Below are positions 22,529-32,607 of a stretch of DNA of 64,000 nucleotides, piece by piece. Numbering within the stretch: the first letter of the stretch is position 1; each line of letters opens with the position of its first letter. The notes under the pieces are model-generated. The model was not told the origin of the DNA and searched no databases. It was given only the letters and a program-made list of their open reading frames with translations. Position numbers and translations under genes: made by a program. Origin of the DNA: Takakia lepidozioides. Lineage: Eukaryota > Streptophyta > Takakiopsida > Takakiales > Takakiaceae. The stretch covers positions 1,922,001-1,986,000 of the forward strand of contig CM060732.1 of the NCBI GenBank assembly GCA_030704615.1, given 5' to 3'.

Positions 22529-22670
22529 AAATGGCTAAGTCCCTAAACGGCAATAGGGCCTGGAACTGGAAAATGGCGACGAATTTCCAGTTCCGGGCCA
22601 GCCAGTCTAGGGACTTAGCCATTTTCGGAGCCCTGACTGGAAATTCGGCGCCATTTTCCCTAACACCACT
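22529..22670. repeat. Inverted repeat at left edge of the insertion
   Basis: AAATGGCTAAGTCCCTA at 22529-22545 is perfectly inverted at 22608-22624. Between and after it are GGAAAATGGCGACGAATTTCC and GGAAATTCGGCGCCATTTTCC, variants of the palindrome core that forms the arrays at 25900-28000 and 31990-32360. Confidence 0.75.
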
Positions 22671-22678
22671 TGAGGCCT

Positions 22679-25600
22679 CTAACATCCTGAAATGCCAGGA
22701 CTTGAAAGAAAGGCAGCGCGTATGTACCTGTACAGAAGGCGCATTGCTGCTTTGTCCGCGTTCGGCTGGTCGGTGAACTCGTGGCTCCGGCGAGCATCTG
22801 CTATCTCCCGAAAGAATAGGTTGGTTTTGTAGAGCAGAAAATACCTCGTCACATAGTCACGTAGGCTCTCTGCTGCAGGAGATATCTCCATCTTGAACTG
22901 ATGTGCTTGTGTGTCCAGCTGCTCTTGCGCATTCGTCGTCACCTGTGGAGATTGTCCATCAGATCGCTTTCCTCAAAAAATACAATGAATCCACCCCCTA
23001 CTAGAGTAGAAGCCCCAAACGTGGGGAAGTACCTGAAACCACCATGTCATGCGGTTCATCCACATGTCGAATGTGGGGTCAGAGAGTTTGTCCGGTTTGG
23101 GGAAGCTCCACATGTCCCTGGTACTTTGGGAACCATTCCAGATTTGGAGCCACCGGGTCTGTCCAACCACCCAGCATATTCGTAAGCGCCAAACACCACA
23201 AAAAGGAGTTGTTGCCACCACAATTTGGTTAAGAATGTATCACCTTTTATGTTGCATCCACACAGGATGTGGCTAGACGATGGAGCTTCTCCAATGTCAT
23301 CGTGGGCTTCAGAGCGCGAGAGTAGTGCTTCCCCACCTCCACCAGAAAGTCGGCACCAAGGGCGGGATCAGCTATGGCCACGTACTTTACCATCCGCGAC
23401 TTATACTTTATGCGGGCCCTCACCTCCGCAGCTTTGACATACGATTCGAGTTCCGGGAGGGTTGGATTCTTCTCCTCTGACTCCATGTAGAACCTCCGCG
23501 CATGTGCCAAATCCTGCTGTATTTTCGTCTGTCGAAAAGGCGCACATAAGATTAGAGATCATGCTCAACACAATTTCTTCTATTGGGGGAGGAGAGACAG
23601 ACTAGCTCAACAAAACTGTCAGGAGCTTTACCCGAAATATGTAGTCCACCATGGCGTCGACGCTCAGCCTATACCAGGTTCTGTCTGCCTTTGCCTCTGA
23701 CTTGCGCAGGAGGTCGGCACTGAGGGAATTGGCAAACTCTTGCACCCCCTGCTTCCCGACATTCTTCACTCGGAAGAGCATATGGGACAAGTTGGTGGCA
23801 ATGAAGGCATTCTCAGTCACCCTGCAGTGCCACATTTCCATCAAACAATACTGAAATGGGAATTTTCATCATATATGAGGATTCGCAATGAAATGACTTC
23901 CAAATTCAAAGTCCAAAAGCGAGAGGGGTTGTAGCCTACGAGTTGATGTCGGCCATTGCAGCTTTGAGAAGACTGCGATCTTTGGGCCCCGCAACCTTCA
24001 GCACAACACAATCGACGGCGAAATGCCAATCGAGATCGTTGGGGTGGGCTTGGGCAATGTGCTCCATCCATGCCAGGAGGCGATGATTGCCGTCCCACAC
24101 GTAGAACATCTTGCCGGACATGTGCTGGAAAAGAGGATCACTAGCAATCGATCTCTCGAACTCCTCATTTCGCGTTTGCCAATGGGGACCCCATTTGTCC
24201 ACCTCATCGGAAGTGTGGGCACGGGAAGCTCCGTGGTCGTTCTCAATGGAAACGTAAAAGGCGGCAGACCCCATTCGATATCCAGGACCGCCAAATCCAG
24301 CCTGTATGCTCCGGGTTTGGGGCCTGGGGATGTCCGGGAGGATGTCATCCTGGTCAGAAACCTCCATGTCGTCCTCCTCAACAGGGTCAGCCACCTGCAA
24401 AACCACCTCCAGCACTCTCGTCGTCTCTACTGCCCTCTCCCTGGCTTCACCTCGAACTTGCACAATCCGTTCTTTCAGGTGTTCTTTCCTCTCCTCCACT
24501 CTCCACCGTATGGGTAATTGCGGGGGCTGCTCTTGCCCGCGATGGTCTAACCGGTGTGCTACTGCCTCTCTGTGGTGTCTTGTAGGGATCCACCATCTCT
24601 GTGGGTCCCTTGCTTACATTGGCATCTGTCATTTGGGCACCCCTGGCCTCTTCAGCTGCCTTTTGTCTTTCCTCCTGGCTAGCATTCTGTCTCGTCTGTT
24701 CTTTTGCCCTCTCTTTTGCCCTCTCACGGGCTTTCTGTTTCTTACTAGGGCTAGCAGCAGGGGAGCCCTCCAGGACGACCACCTTTGATTGAGGCGAACT
24801 GACACCCTCGCGCGCACTGCTCACTCCCCCCTCCGCAGCCCGTGACTGCTCTATCGCCGGGGATTGCATGTGCTTAGCTTTCTTCTTTTTCTTTGCGTGG
24901 GCGGGCCCTACTGCATGTGCATGAACAACCTCCATTGCCGGATCTGCTGTCCTCATGTCCTCACGCCCTTCACCTGCCATGCCGCCTGCACCAACCTCCC
25001 CAATGCCTACTCTGTCGTAATCTCGTTGCAAGTCCTCCCGTCCACCAACAAAAGGTTTAAGTTTGCCCTCTCGCCCCAAGTTGGGCGATTCAAACATGCG
25101 ATGAGTTGGAGCTGTCGATGATACCACCAGCGTGCCGGGCTCGTCGTCACTCTGTCATTGACAAAAATCGTGAAAACCAACATCGGTGCAAAAAGCAGCA
25201 TCCCAACGAGCAGCGCAACCACCATAGCAACAATCATGTAGCAAAAATGAAAACATAACAAGTTTAGGAAGTATGGAGAGCCATGCAACAACAATGAAAA
25301 CAAATGCAACCATTGCCTAAGAATGACATGCACAAGCAGCCTTCTCCAGAGCTGCCGGATTTGCACACGCATTGCAAACAATCTAAGGTTCACTCAACTA
25401 TCTAAAGTTCACTCATACAGCAAAGCCAGGATGAAGATGCAAAAACAAAGCGAGGTAACAAGCGAAAGCAAAAAATAAATCGAACAAACCGAAAGCAGAA
25501 GTGGCTTGCCTGAGAGTACTCGGCTTCAGTTGGCGCAGGTTGTGAGCAAGACACTGGAATCTCCTGCTGGAGCTTCAGTTTGGCCATGCGAGAGATTGGC

Positions 25601-25686
25601 CGTCGTCCGTAGTACAGAGCTTTCAACTTCCGCCGCGGTCTGGATGTGAGGTCTCTCTCAGGAGAGCCACGCCCTTCAGGCGGCAT
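22679..25686 (-). CDS. Predicted multi-exon gene with GNHR motif
   Basis: Function unknown. A model of five exons fits: 25686-25510 (ATG, MPPEGRGSPERDLTSRP), 25151-23940, 23821-23632, 23528-23262 and 22942-22679 (TAG). Intron 1 is GC-AG (CAG|GCAAGC ... GACAG). The junction after exon 3 (CGG|GTAAAG to CGACAG) and the one after exon 2 keep frame; the last donor (GTGGAT) is weak. Exon 2 shows a one-base frame change near 24500, so the copy may be dead. The protein is charged at the start (Lys/Arg/Ala-rich, probably disordered) and then has FYVWDGNHRLLAWMEHI (about 24060-24105) followed by a mostly helical C-terminal half. D-G-NHR is typical of ParB/sulfiredoxin-like folds, which is a weak hint only. 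It is divergent from the transposase gene across the palindrome array. Confidence 0.45.
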
Positions 25687-25849
25687 AAGTCCCAGCCAAA
25701 AAGATCTCTTTTTTTGGGGTACATGCCTGGAATACCATGTTAAGCCAAGTTTAGCATGAGATTTAGGGTACGTGTCCAGGAAGCCATGCGTCGCCAGCCC
25801 GAATAATAACCGACGGCCGTCGACATTTATTGCCCAACTGCGCAATTAA

Positions 25850-28000
25850 ATGTCGGATGAAGCCCTCCATGTCGGATGAAAATCGACGTAAACAGTCCCG
25901 GAATTTCCAACGTAGAGGTAATTCGGAGCGCTGCACGATGGAATTCCGGCGCCGGATTTCCATCCTGCAGGTAATTCGGAGCGCAGCAGGATGGATATCC
26001 GGCGCCGAATTTCCATCCGCGGAGGTAGGGCGGCGGTGGAAATTTCCCTCAGGCAGGTAATTCGGAAGCGCGCGGATGGAAATCCGGCGCCGAATTCCCA
26101 TCCGCGGAGGTAGTGGAGCGGTGGAAATTTCCCTCATGCAGGTAATTCGGAAGCGCGCGGATGGAAATCCGGCGCCGAATTCCCATCCGCGGAGGTAGGG
26201 CGGCGGTGGAAATTTTCCCTCATGCAGGTAATTCGGAAGCGCGCGGATGGAAATCCGGCGCCGAATTCCCATCCGCGGAGGTAGGGCGGCGGTGGAAATT
26301 TCCCTCATGCAGGTAATTCGGAAGCGCGCGGATGGAAATCCGGCGCCGAATTCCCATCCGCGGAGGTAGGGCGGCGGTGGAAATTTCCCTCATGCAGGTA
26401 ATTCGGAAGCGCGCGGATGGAAATCCGGCGCCGAATTCCCATCCGCGCAGGTAGGGCGGTGCGCCAAATTTCCCTCAAGCAGGTAATTCGGCGCCGAATT
26501 TCCCTCCTGCAGGTAATTCGAATCCCGGATGAATGGAAATTCGGCACCGAATTTCCATCCAGCAGGTAAGTCGAATCCCGCATAAATGAAATTCGGCGCC
26601 GAATTTCCATCCTGCAGGTAATTCGAATCGGTACCAAATGGATATTCGGCGCCGAATTTCCATTCGCCATGTATTTCTGAGCGTGGAATTACCTTCGTGC
26701 AGGTAATTCCCAGATGAGAATTACCTTCGTGCAGGTAATTCCCATATAAGAATTACCCTCGTGCAGGTAATTCTGGACGAGGAATTCACATCGATTGGAA
26801 TTACCTGCAGGATGGTAATTCTCATCTGGAAATTACCTGCACGCAGGTAATTCTTATATGGGAATTACCTGCACGAAGGTAATTCTCATCTGGGAATTAC
26901 CTGCACGAAGGTAATTCCTGGCTCAGAAATAAATGGCGAATGGAAATTCGGCGCCGAATATCCATACGGCACCGATCCGACTTACATGCTGGATGGAAAT
27001 TCGGCGCCGAATTTCCATTTATGCGGGATTCGGCTTACGTGCTTGATGGAAATTCGGCGCCGAATTTCCATTTATCCGGTATTCGAATTACCTGCAGGAT
27101 GGAAATTCGGCGCCGAATCTCCATCCATCCGAGATTCCACTTATCTGCTGGATGGAAATTCGGCGCCGAATTTCCATTCATCCGGGATTCCACTTACCTG
27201 CTGGATGGAAATTCGGCGCCGAATTTCCATTCATCCGGTATTCGAATTACCTGCAGGATGGAAATTCAGCGCCGAATCTCCATCCATCCGAGATTCCACT
27301 TACCTGCTGGATGGAAATTCGGCGCCGAATCTCCATCCATCCGGGATTCCACTTACCTGCTGGATGGAAATTCGGCGCCGAATTTCCATCCGGGGGATGG
27401 TCTCTGTCGGAGAGGTGCCGCCTCTCCGCCGCTCTGTTGGATATTCGGTGCCGAATTTCCGTCCCGGGGGTTGAAATATGACGGCCAGGTGCCGACCTCT
27501 CCCTTCTCCCCGACTGCATTGGAACGGCCCCGAATTGAAATTCGGCGCCGTTTTCCCATCTGGGGAGGTTTTTATGTCGGCCAGTTTTCGGTCTGACCCC
27601 CCGACAAGACTTCCTTTGGGGGGCCCGGATGGAAATTCGGCGCCGAATCTACATCCAGGGGATGTTCTCTGTCGCACACTCGCCGGCCTCTGCGCCCGAG
27701 GCGACTTCATCCGGGCGTACCGTGTTCGATATTCGGTGCCGAATTTCCGTCCGGGGGTTGAAATGTGACGGCCAAGTGCAGGCCACTCCCCCCTCCCCGA
27801 CTGCATCCGAACCGCCCCGGATGGAAATTCGGCGCCGAATCTCCATCCAGGGGATGTTCTCTGTCGCACACACTCCGGCCTCTGCGCCCGAGGCGTCTTC
27901 ATCCGGGCTTCCTCTGTTGGATATTGGGTGCCGAATTTCCATTCGGGGGTAGTAATGTGAGGGCACGGTGCCGGCTTCTCCCCTTCAGCCGTCATCATCC
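25850..28000. repeat. Palindrome array with GGCGCC cores and foldback
   Basis: More than 25 palindromes built on GAAATTCGGCGCCGAATTTC. Three phases: about six units of 85 bp (cores at 26001, 26086, 26171, 26257, 26342, 26427), then 53-bp units (26490, 26543, 26595, 26648), a central block of GGTAATTC/GAATTACC repeats, then nine 53-bp units (26950 to 27374), then units of about 85-105 bp to 27930. Cores 26490-26648 mirror 26950-27114 around 26802, so the region can fold as a large hairpin. Long open frames with repeated RRISI or KFGAEFP come from the repeat itself. It lies between two divergent genes and may hold their promoters; no TATA box is obvious. Confidence 0.9.
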
Positions 28001-28244
28001 GGACGGCCCCCCACTTTCTGACTGCATACCGTTGGCAGTTATTGCGCAAAGACCAGGGCCGCATTCCGGAGACAAGGTTCATTAACACTCTGACTGTGGA
28101 TTTTTGAGATAGTTGGCTCCCTGGATTTGGATCAGGCTTCGTCGCTCGGACAAATCGGCATCGCATTCATTCCCATCGCTGCACCCCCTTCTACCAGGGA
28201 GCTTCCCCGCACGCCATCCTGGCAGTCTTGTGTGCACATCTCCC

Positions 28245-31200
28245 ATGGCGGAAAACCCGAGCGCTACAGTGTACTGCCCTCCTCACGAGCATAGAGCTTC
28301 ATTTCCGTGCAGAGGGGACACCTGCCGGGTGATGGAGAAATATCTGTGCGTTCGATACCACCTGAAACCGGGGTCGGTTTTTTTGGAGGAGGAAAGGAAG
28401 GACTCAAACGGCCTTGTTGTCGAGAGTATTGTTGTGCTCCACGATGATTTCGGCGATGGCAGGGAATGGCGAGTTCCACCATCGGACAGCGTCATATACA
28501 GGGCTGTTGGGGACTTCATTTGCCCGCCAAATGCACCGTCTATCCTGGCGCCTTCCACGAAACAATCCGCGAATCAGAGAGTGGGTACCTCAAAGAGAGA
28601 AGTCCGCAACGAAGTAAATCCAGAGCCGAACCCATCCATGAAGACGACCGAGAACCGGGTTGTTCACAACCTGTCCGACTCAGACGAGGTCATGGAAGTT
28701 CCGAGGTCGTCCTGGAGATCAGGCAAGTCCTCAATGGACGTCAGTGGAGGAGGGAGTCATATTCCCAGCACGAGCACCGCAGTTCGATCTATTCTAGAAA
28801 TTCTGCGAGGGCTTCACCTGGAAGGACACCGGTCGGAGCTGGCCGGGCTGGACTACAGCAAGTTCGCAATTAAATCGGTTACATGCCTTCCCGCCGACGT
28901 CGACGGTAATATCTTCTTTGAGTTCCCTCCTCGGGCGGACTACTCGAGGGCGTCCGGAATGTTGACAGATATGGATAGAAAACATGACGGTCATCCTTGG
29001 TGCGTTACCAAAACCACCAGCATGAAGATGCTTGATGGTGTGCGGGTGCGCTACGTTGTTTGTGCGGGCGCGTTGCGGTGTTTCTCCCCAACTTGCTTCC
29101 ACTTTAAATCCAGAGGTCACAGGAACGAGACCGATTGGACAGGCACAGCTCACCAACCATTTCGAGCTCAGGAGAAGGTTCCGAACTCCACATTTAAGTG
29201 TGCGCATTGCAAAGAACCACCACACTGCATGTCTGTTTGTAATGCCAAGCAGTTCTATGTGTTGCACCGTTTCCCTGACCTCACCCGAGCTTGCATACAC
29301 GTTGGTTCCCATTGTCACAAATTGGCGAGGGGGAACTCGCGGGAGGCTGCCCACGAAGCAGAGCAGCTCGTTCAGGAGGAGGTTAAGTTGAGACCGGGTG
29401 CCAAACCCAAACAGATACAGCTCCAAGCCGCCCATAAGATGGCATTGGCCAGAATTATGTCGGAAGACGGCTCCGATAGAGTTCCTCTCGACGAGAAGGA
29501 AATGGAGGCATTGCTGGAGTCGGTGTCCCACGTATGTTCACCGAATGTCCGAAACCACATTGTCTCATGCAAACAGAAAATTGGGCGTGGCTCGGATATG
29601 CACTCCATTCTGGAGGTGAAGCGACGATGTGGATATGACTACATTCATGGAAGTAGGTTTCCAGGACAAGGGACTGAGGCAGATCGTTGTTTCGTATTCA
29701 AAATGTCCACGTGTGGACCTGGCAGTGGCGTCGAACTGGTCGACAGGATGACGAGTGGGAACTTGTCAAACAGTTGGGTCATGTTCGACCATATCAAGCG
29801 AATTACAAATCACCAGTGGGTGACAATGGGTGCACATGTCTACGACACCCACTGCAGGATGCTAATGACAATTGCTATTTGTGAGATGAAAGGAGAGGAC
29901 ACACAATCGGAGATGCTTCTTTGGCAGGGAATAAACGAACAGATGGCCAAGGCGGGATTGCCCCCTCCCAATTTCCGTGGTTTCATGGCGGACAACGCAC
30001 AAGCAAATTGGGCTGCCATCCGAAGGGTGTACGGGCAAGACCCCAATGTTCCCATGGAAGGCAAGGAGAGATCTTGTGGGTTCCATTTTCTGCAGAGCCT
30101 TTCGCAGTACACAACCAGGCTCGTGGCGCCAGATTTCAGAGAGGAGCACCGTTCCATGTGCCTTGCGTGGAAGCGCGCTCCCACCTTGGATGATGCAGAG
30201 ACACAGTTTGCATGCATACGGGCTTGGTGGACATCGTCAGGTGCTGTAAGGAAATCAGACGAAGGAGCAATGGTCAGTTGGCTAGCATGGTGGCATTATC
30301 GTTTCCTCCAGTTCGGCGACTATATGCGGGAGGTGAGTTGCACGAATTCGCGTCCCGTTGGATATTATTCTTGGCCATATTTGTAACTTGCTTGTAACCT
30401 GAACATGTGCTTGTGCAGGAAATGTGTCTCGACTCCGACACCGACATGCCCACGACAAACATGGCCGAATCAGTGCACTCTTCCTGGCGTGCCTCCTCTG
30501 CGGCGCATCTGGTGGACATCCTCACTGCCACAACGGAGGACATTGTGAGGTCAATTATGCAGCAATGCAGGTACAACGAGTTCTTGAAAGGGAAACAGTG
30601 GGGCTTGGGGCCGGACAGGCAGGAAATGCTGATGCGGACTGCCTCCAGATCGAAGAATCCTCGGAAGTGGGCGGCGGCCTTGCGAGAGGGCCTTCGGGAC
30701 ACGCCATTGCTGCGAAGAGGCCAACATTTGGAAGGAGATGTTCATACCCGTCCAGTGAGACGAAGACTTGACGAGGCACCTGGCGGAGAAGAGGATTCAT
30801 GGCGAGCTGACAAGAATATTCGCACGCTCCCTCGTGGTCCGGTGATGTTGTCCGAGGAGGTCTCGTCGAGCACCGGAAGTCCTGCACGTTCAAGATCGCC
30901 ATCTCCTTTGAGCACAGGGCGCGTGCCCCGGCAACATAACGAGCCATCTGTAGTAAAGCAATACAACATTCCCATTGTGGAGACAAGAGTGTCGGAGTCA
31001 CAGTGGAGAATTGCGAGGACATTGCCGGCATTTCGAGGGAAGTGTTGCGCCATCCGGGTGGATACGAGAGCACGCTGTGGTGAGATGATTCGGAGGAACC
31101 CACACGGTGCTGTACCTGCACCTTGTTTCAGCGGCAGATTTTTGACTCCCACATTTGCTCACGCCACAACGCAGACATTTTGGTTCTGTAGGCACGACAT

Positions 31201-31837
31201 AATGACCTGTGTATTTGGCAAGCCCAAGTACGGGATTCAGGGAATGCCGGAGCCTCCGGGCGTCTGGCCTGTTGCACCGGGTTGCAGCCTCTCTCAGAAT
31301 GAGGCGGATGCTCTATCTGCAGCAGGATTTCGAATGGTGCAACGCACAGACATCCCGGCCCACGCATTTCCGGTTCCTCAGACCCAGCCATTGCAGACTG
31401 CTCGGTCCAGTAGAGACGGATTGGACAATTCTGCACATCCCACAATGCGATTCGGAAGAGTGAAGAGACGACACCCTCCCAACAAGTTGAATGAGACTCG
31501 GATTGCCAATGCTCTTGGGATGGCTTGCACTATTCAGAGCTCCGTGGACGTACCCCCACCCGGCCTTGGGCGTGTGTATCGGATGGCAACGGCCGGCTCG
31601 GCTGTACGCGACGATGTATACACAATTACGATTGGAGTGGAGCCGACTTGCAACTGTACGGACTTCTCGTTGATGGAAGCAAAGAAGGGTTCGAAGTATT
31701 ATCCGTGCAAGCATCTGTATTACATTTACCTGAAGAGGTTGAGGATGAACGTGACTATTGATGACTTTATTCATGCACCGGCGTTGAGCGTGAACGAGCT
31801 GCACAAACTCCTCCTTAGGGATTCCAGAAATCATTGA
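28245..31837 (+). CDS. MULE-like transposase with SWIM finger, intact copy 2
   Basis: Exon 1 is 28245-30332 and exon 2 is 30419-31837, joined in phase 0 to give 1168 residues with no stop. ATG 28245 (MAENPSATVYC) is chosen over the in-frame TTG upstream. Parts: N-terminal Cys/His region; a Cys-rich segment (CFSPTCFHFK ... CAHCKEPPHC, ~residues 285-325); a core with MFDHIKR (Asp515), FMADNAQANWAAIRRVYG (Asp583) and CGFH (Cys611, His614), a spacing that fits the DDE fold of Mutator-like transposases; a second Cys/His patch (FWFCRHDIMTC); and a SWIM finger Cys1107-X-Cys1109-X16-Cys1126-X-His1128. MULE proteins cut and paste DNA and SWIM fingers bind DNA. The catalytic Glu was not assigned with confidence. 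Alternative: another SWIM-bearing DDE family. It is flanked on both sides by palindrome arrays. Confidence 0.82.
30333..30418 (+). other. Intron of MULE-like copy 2
   Basis: 86 bp, GTGAGT donor and TTGTGCAG acceptor. Removing it joins YMRE to EMCLDSDTDMP in frame; the same intron position is seen in copy 1. Confidence 0.8.
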
Positions 31838-32380
31838 TGGGGCAAACGGAATCCTCCATATGGATATTTTCAAATGCATTTTGCTGTATCAGACTTTTTT
31901 TTTGCAGTGTAATGAAATGCACCCCAAAACTCCTGGAATGAGGCAATATTCCATTCAAACTGAGATCCAACAGAAGCAGTTGTGGGGCCATTTCTGGAAA
32001 AATGGCGCCGAATTTCTCTTTTTGGGGCCGAAAACTCGCTAAGTCCCAACATGCACTGGTACCTGTGTTTGGGAAAATGGCGCCGAATTTCTCTTTTTGG
32101 GGCCGAAAACTGGCTAAGTCCCAACATGCACTGGTACCGTGTTGGAAAAATGGCGCCGAATTTCTCTTTTTTGGGCCGAAAACTGGCTAAGTCCGAACAT
32201 TCACTGGAAAAATGGCGCCGAATTACCTGTCATGAGGGGACCTATAGCCGCGGAATTCGGCACCATTTTTCGCCAGAGAGACCTATTGCCGCGAAATACG
32301 TCGCCGTTTTTTCAGGTTACGGACCCTATTACCGCGAAATTCGGCGCCATATTTGCACATGTCGCTGGGAATTGGCATGA
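31838..32380. repeat. Right palindrome array beside copy 2
   Basis: Directly repeated blocks (about 62-75 bp) with AAAATGGCGCCGAATTTCTC and GGCTAAGTCCCAACATGCACTGG; GGCGCC cores at about 32004, 32079, 32152 and 32214, then degenerate ones to 32350. The left end of the insertion shares CTAAGTCCC and the GGCGCC-type core. Confidence 0.8.
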
Positions 32381-32607
32381 GCGGAAGACGAAATATCATG
32401 AGCACAACTGTCAAAAGTGCAATTTTCCCTTCAAGGGGCCGAATAATATATTTGTTTTTCCTGACACATTGCATTAAATTATTGTTTTTTATTGTTTTTT
32501 ATTTTCGAAATTTGTACTTCTGCTCATGAAAACCAATTGTGTTACTACTCTGCTCATGCCGCTCATGCCACTCATGCCGCTCATGCCGCTCATGCTCATG
32601 AAATAGC
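32381..32607. other. Right edge of the insertion
   Basis: AT-rich sequence, then five tandem CTCATGCCG-like units (about 32553-32598). Element C pol resumes at 32608. No terminal repeat matching 22529 was seen. Confidence 0.4.

Larger units (their letters stand above)
22529..32607. mobile_element. 10-kb insertion in element C integrase
   Basis: Sequence lying between the two halves of element C pol. It contains, in order, a 17-bp inverted repeat with GGCGCC-type dyads, a minus-strand multi-exon gene with a GNHR motif, a 2.2-kb palindrome array, a plus-strand MULE-like transposase gene, a second smaller palindrome array, and short CTCATGCCG-like tandem repeats. Motifs CTAAGTCCC and AAAATGGCGCCGAATTT occur near both ends, which suggests one transposon whose ends are arrays rather than simple terminal repeats. 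No clean terminal repeat or target duplication was found, and about 106 bp of integrase are missing, so it could also be several nested insertions. Confidence 0.6.

Noticed and set aside
26940-27596. 218-codon open frame with repeated RRISI/KFGAEFP
   Set aside because: It is produced by the 53-bp palindrome repeat, which happens to lack stops; equivalent frames exist on both strands and in other phases.
28113-28244. Extension of the transposase N-terminus to 28113
   Set aside because: It would start at TTG; the in-frame ATG at 28245 gives a start with the Cys/His-rich N-terminus.
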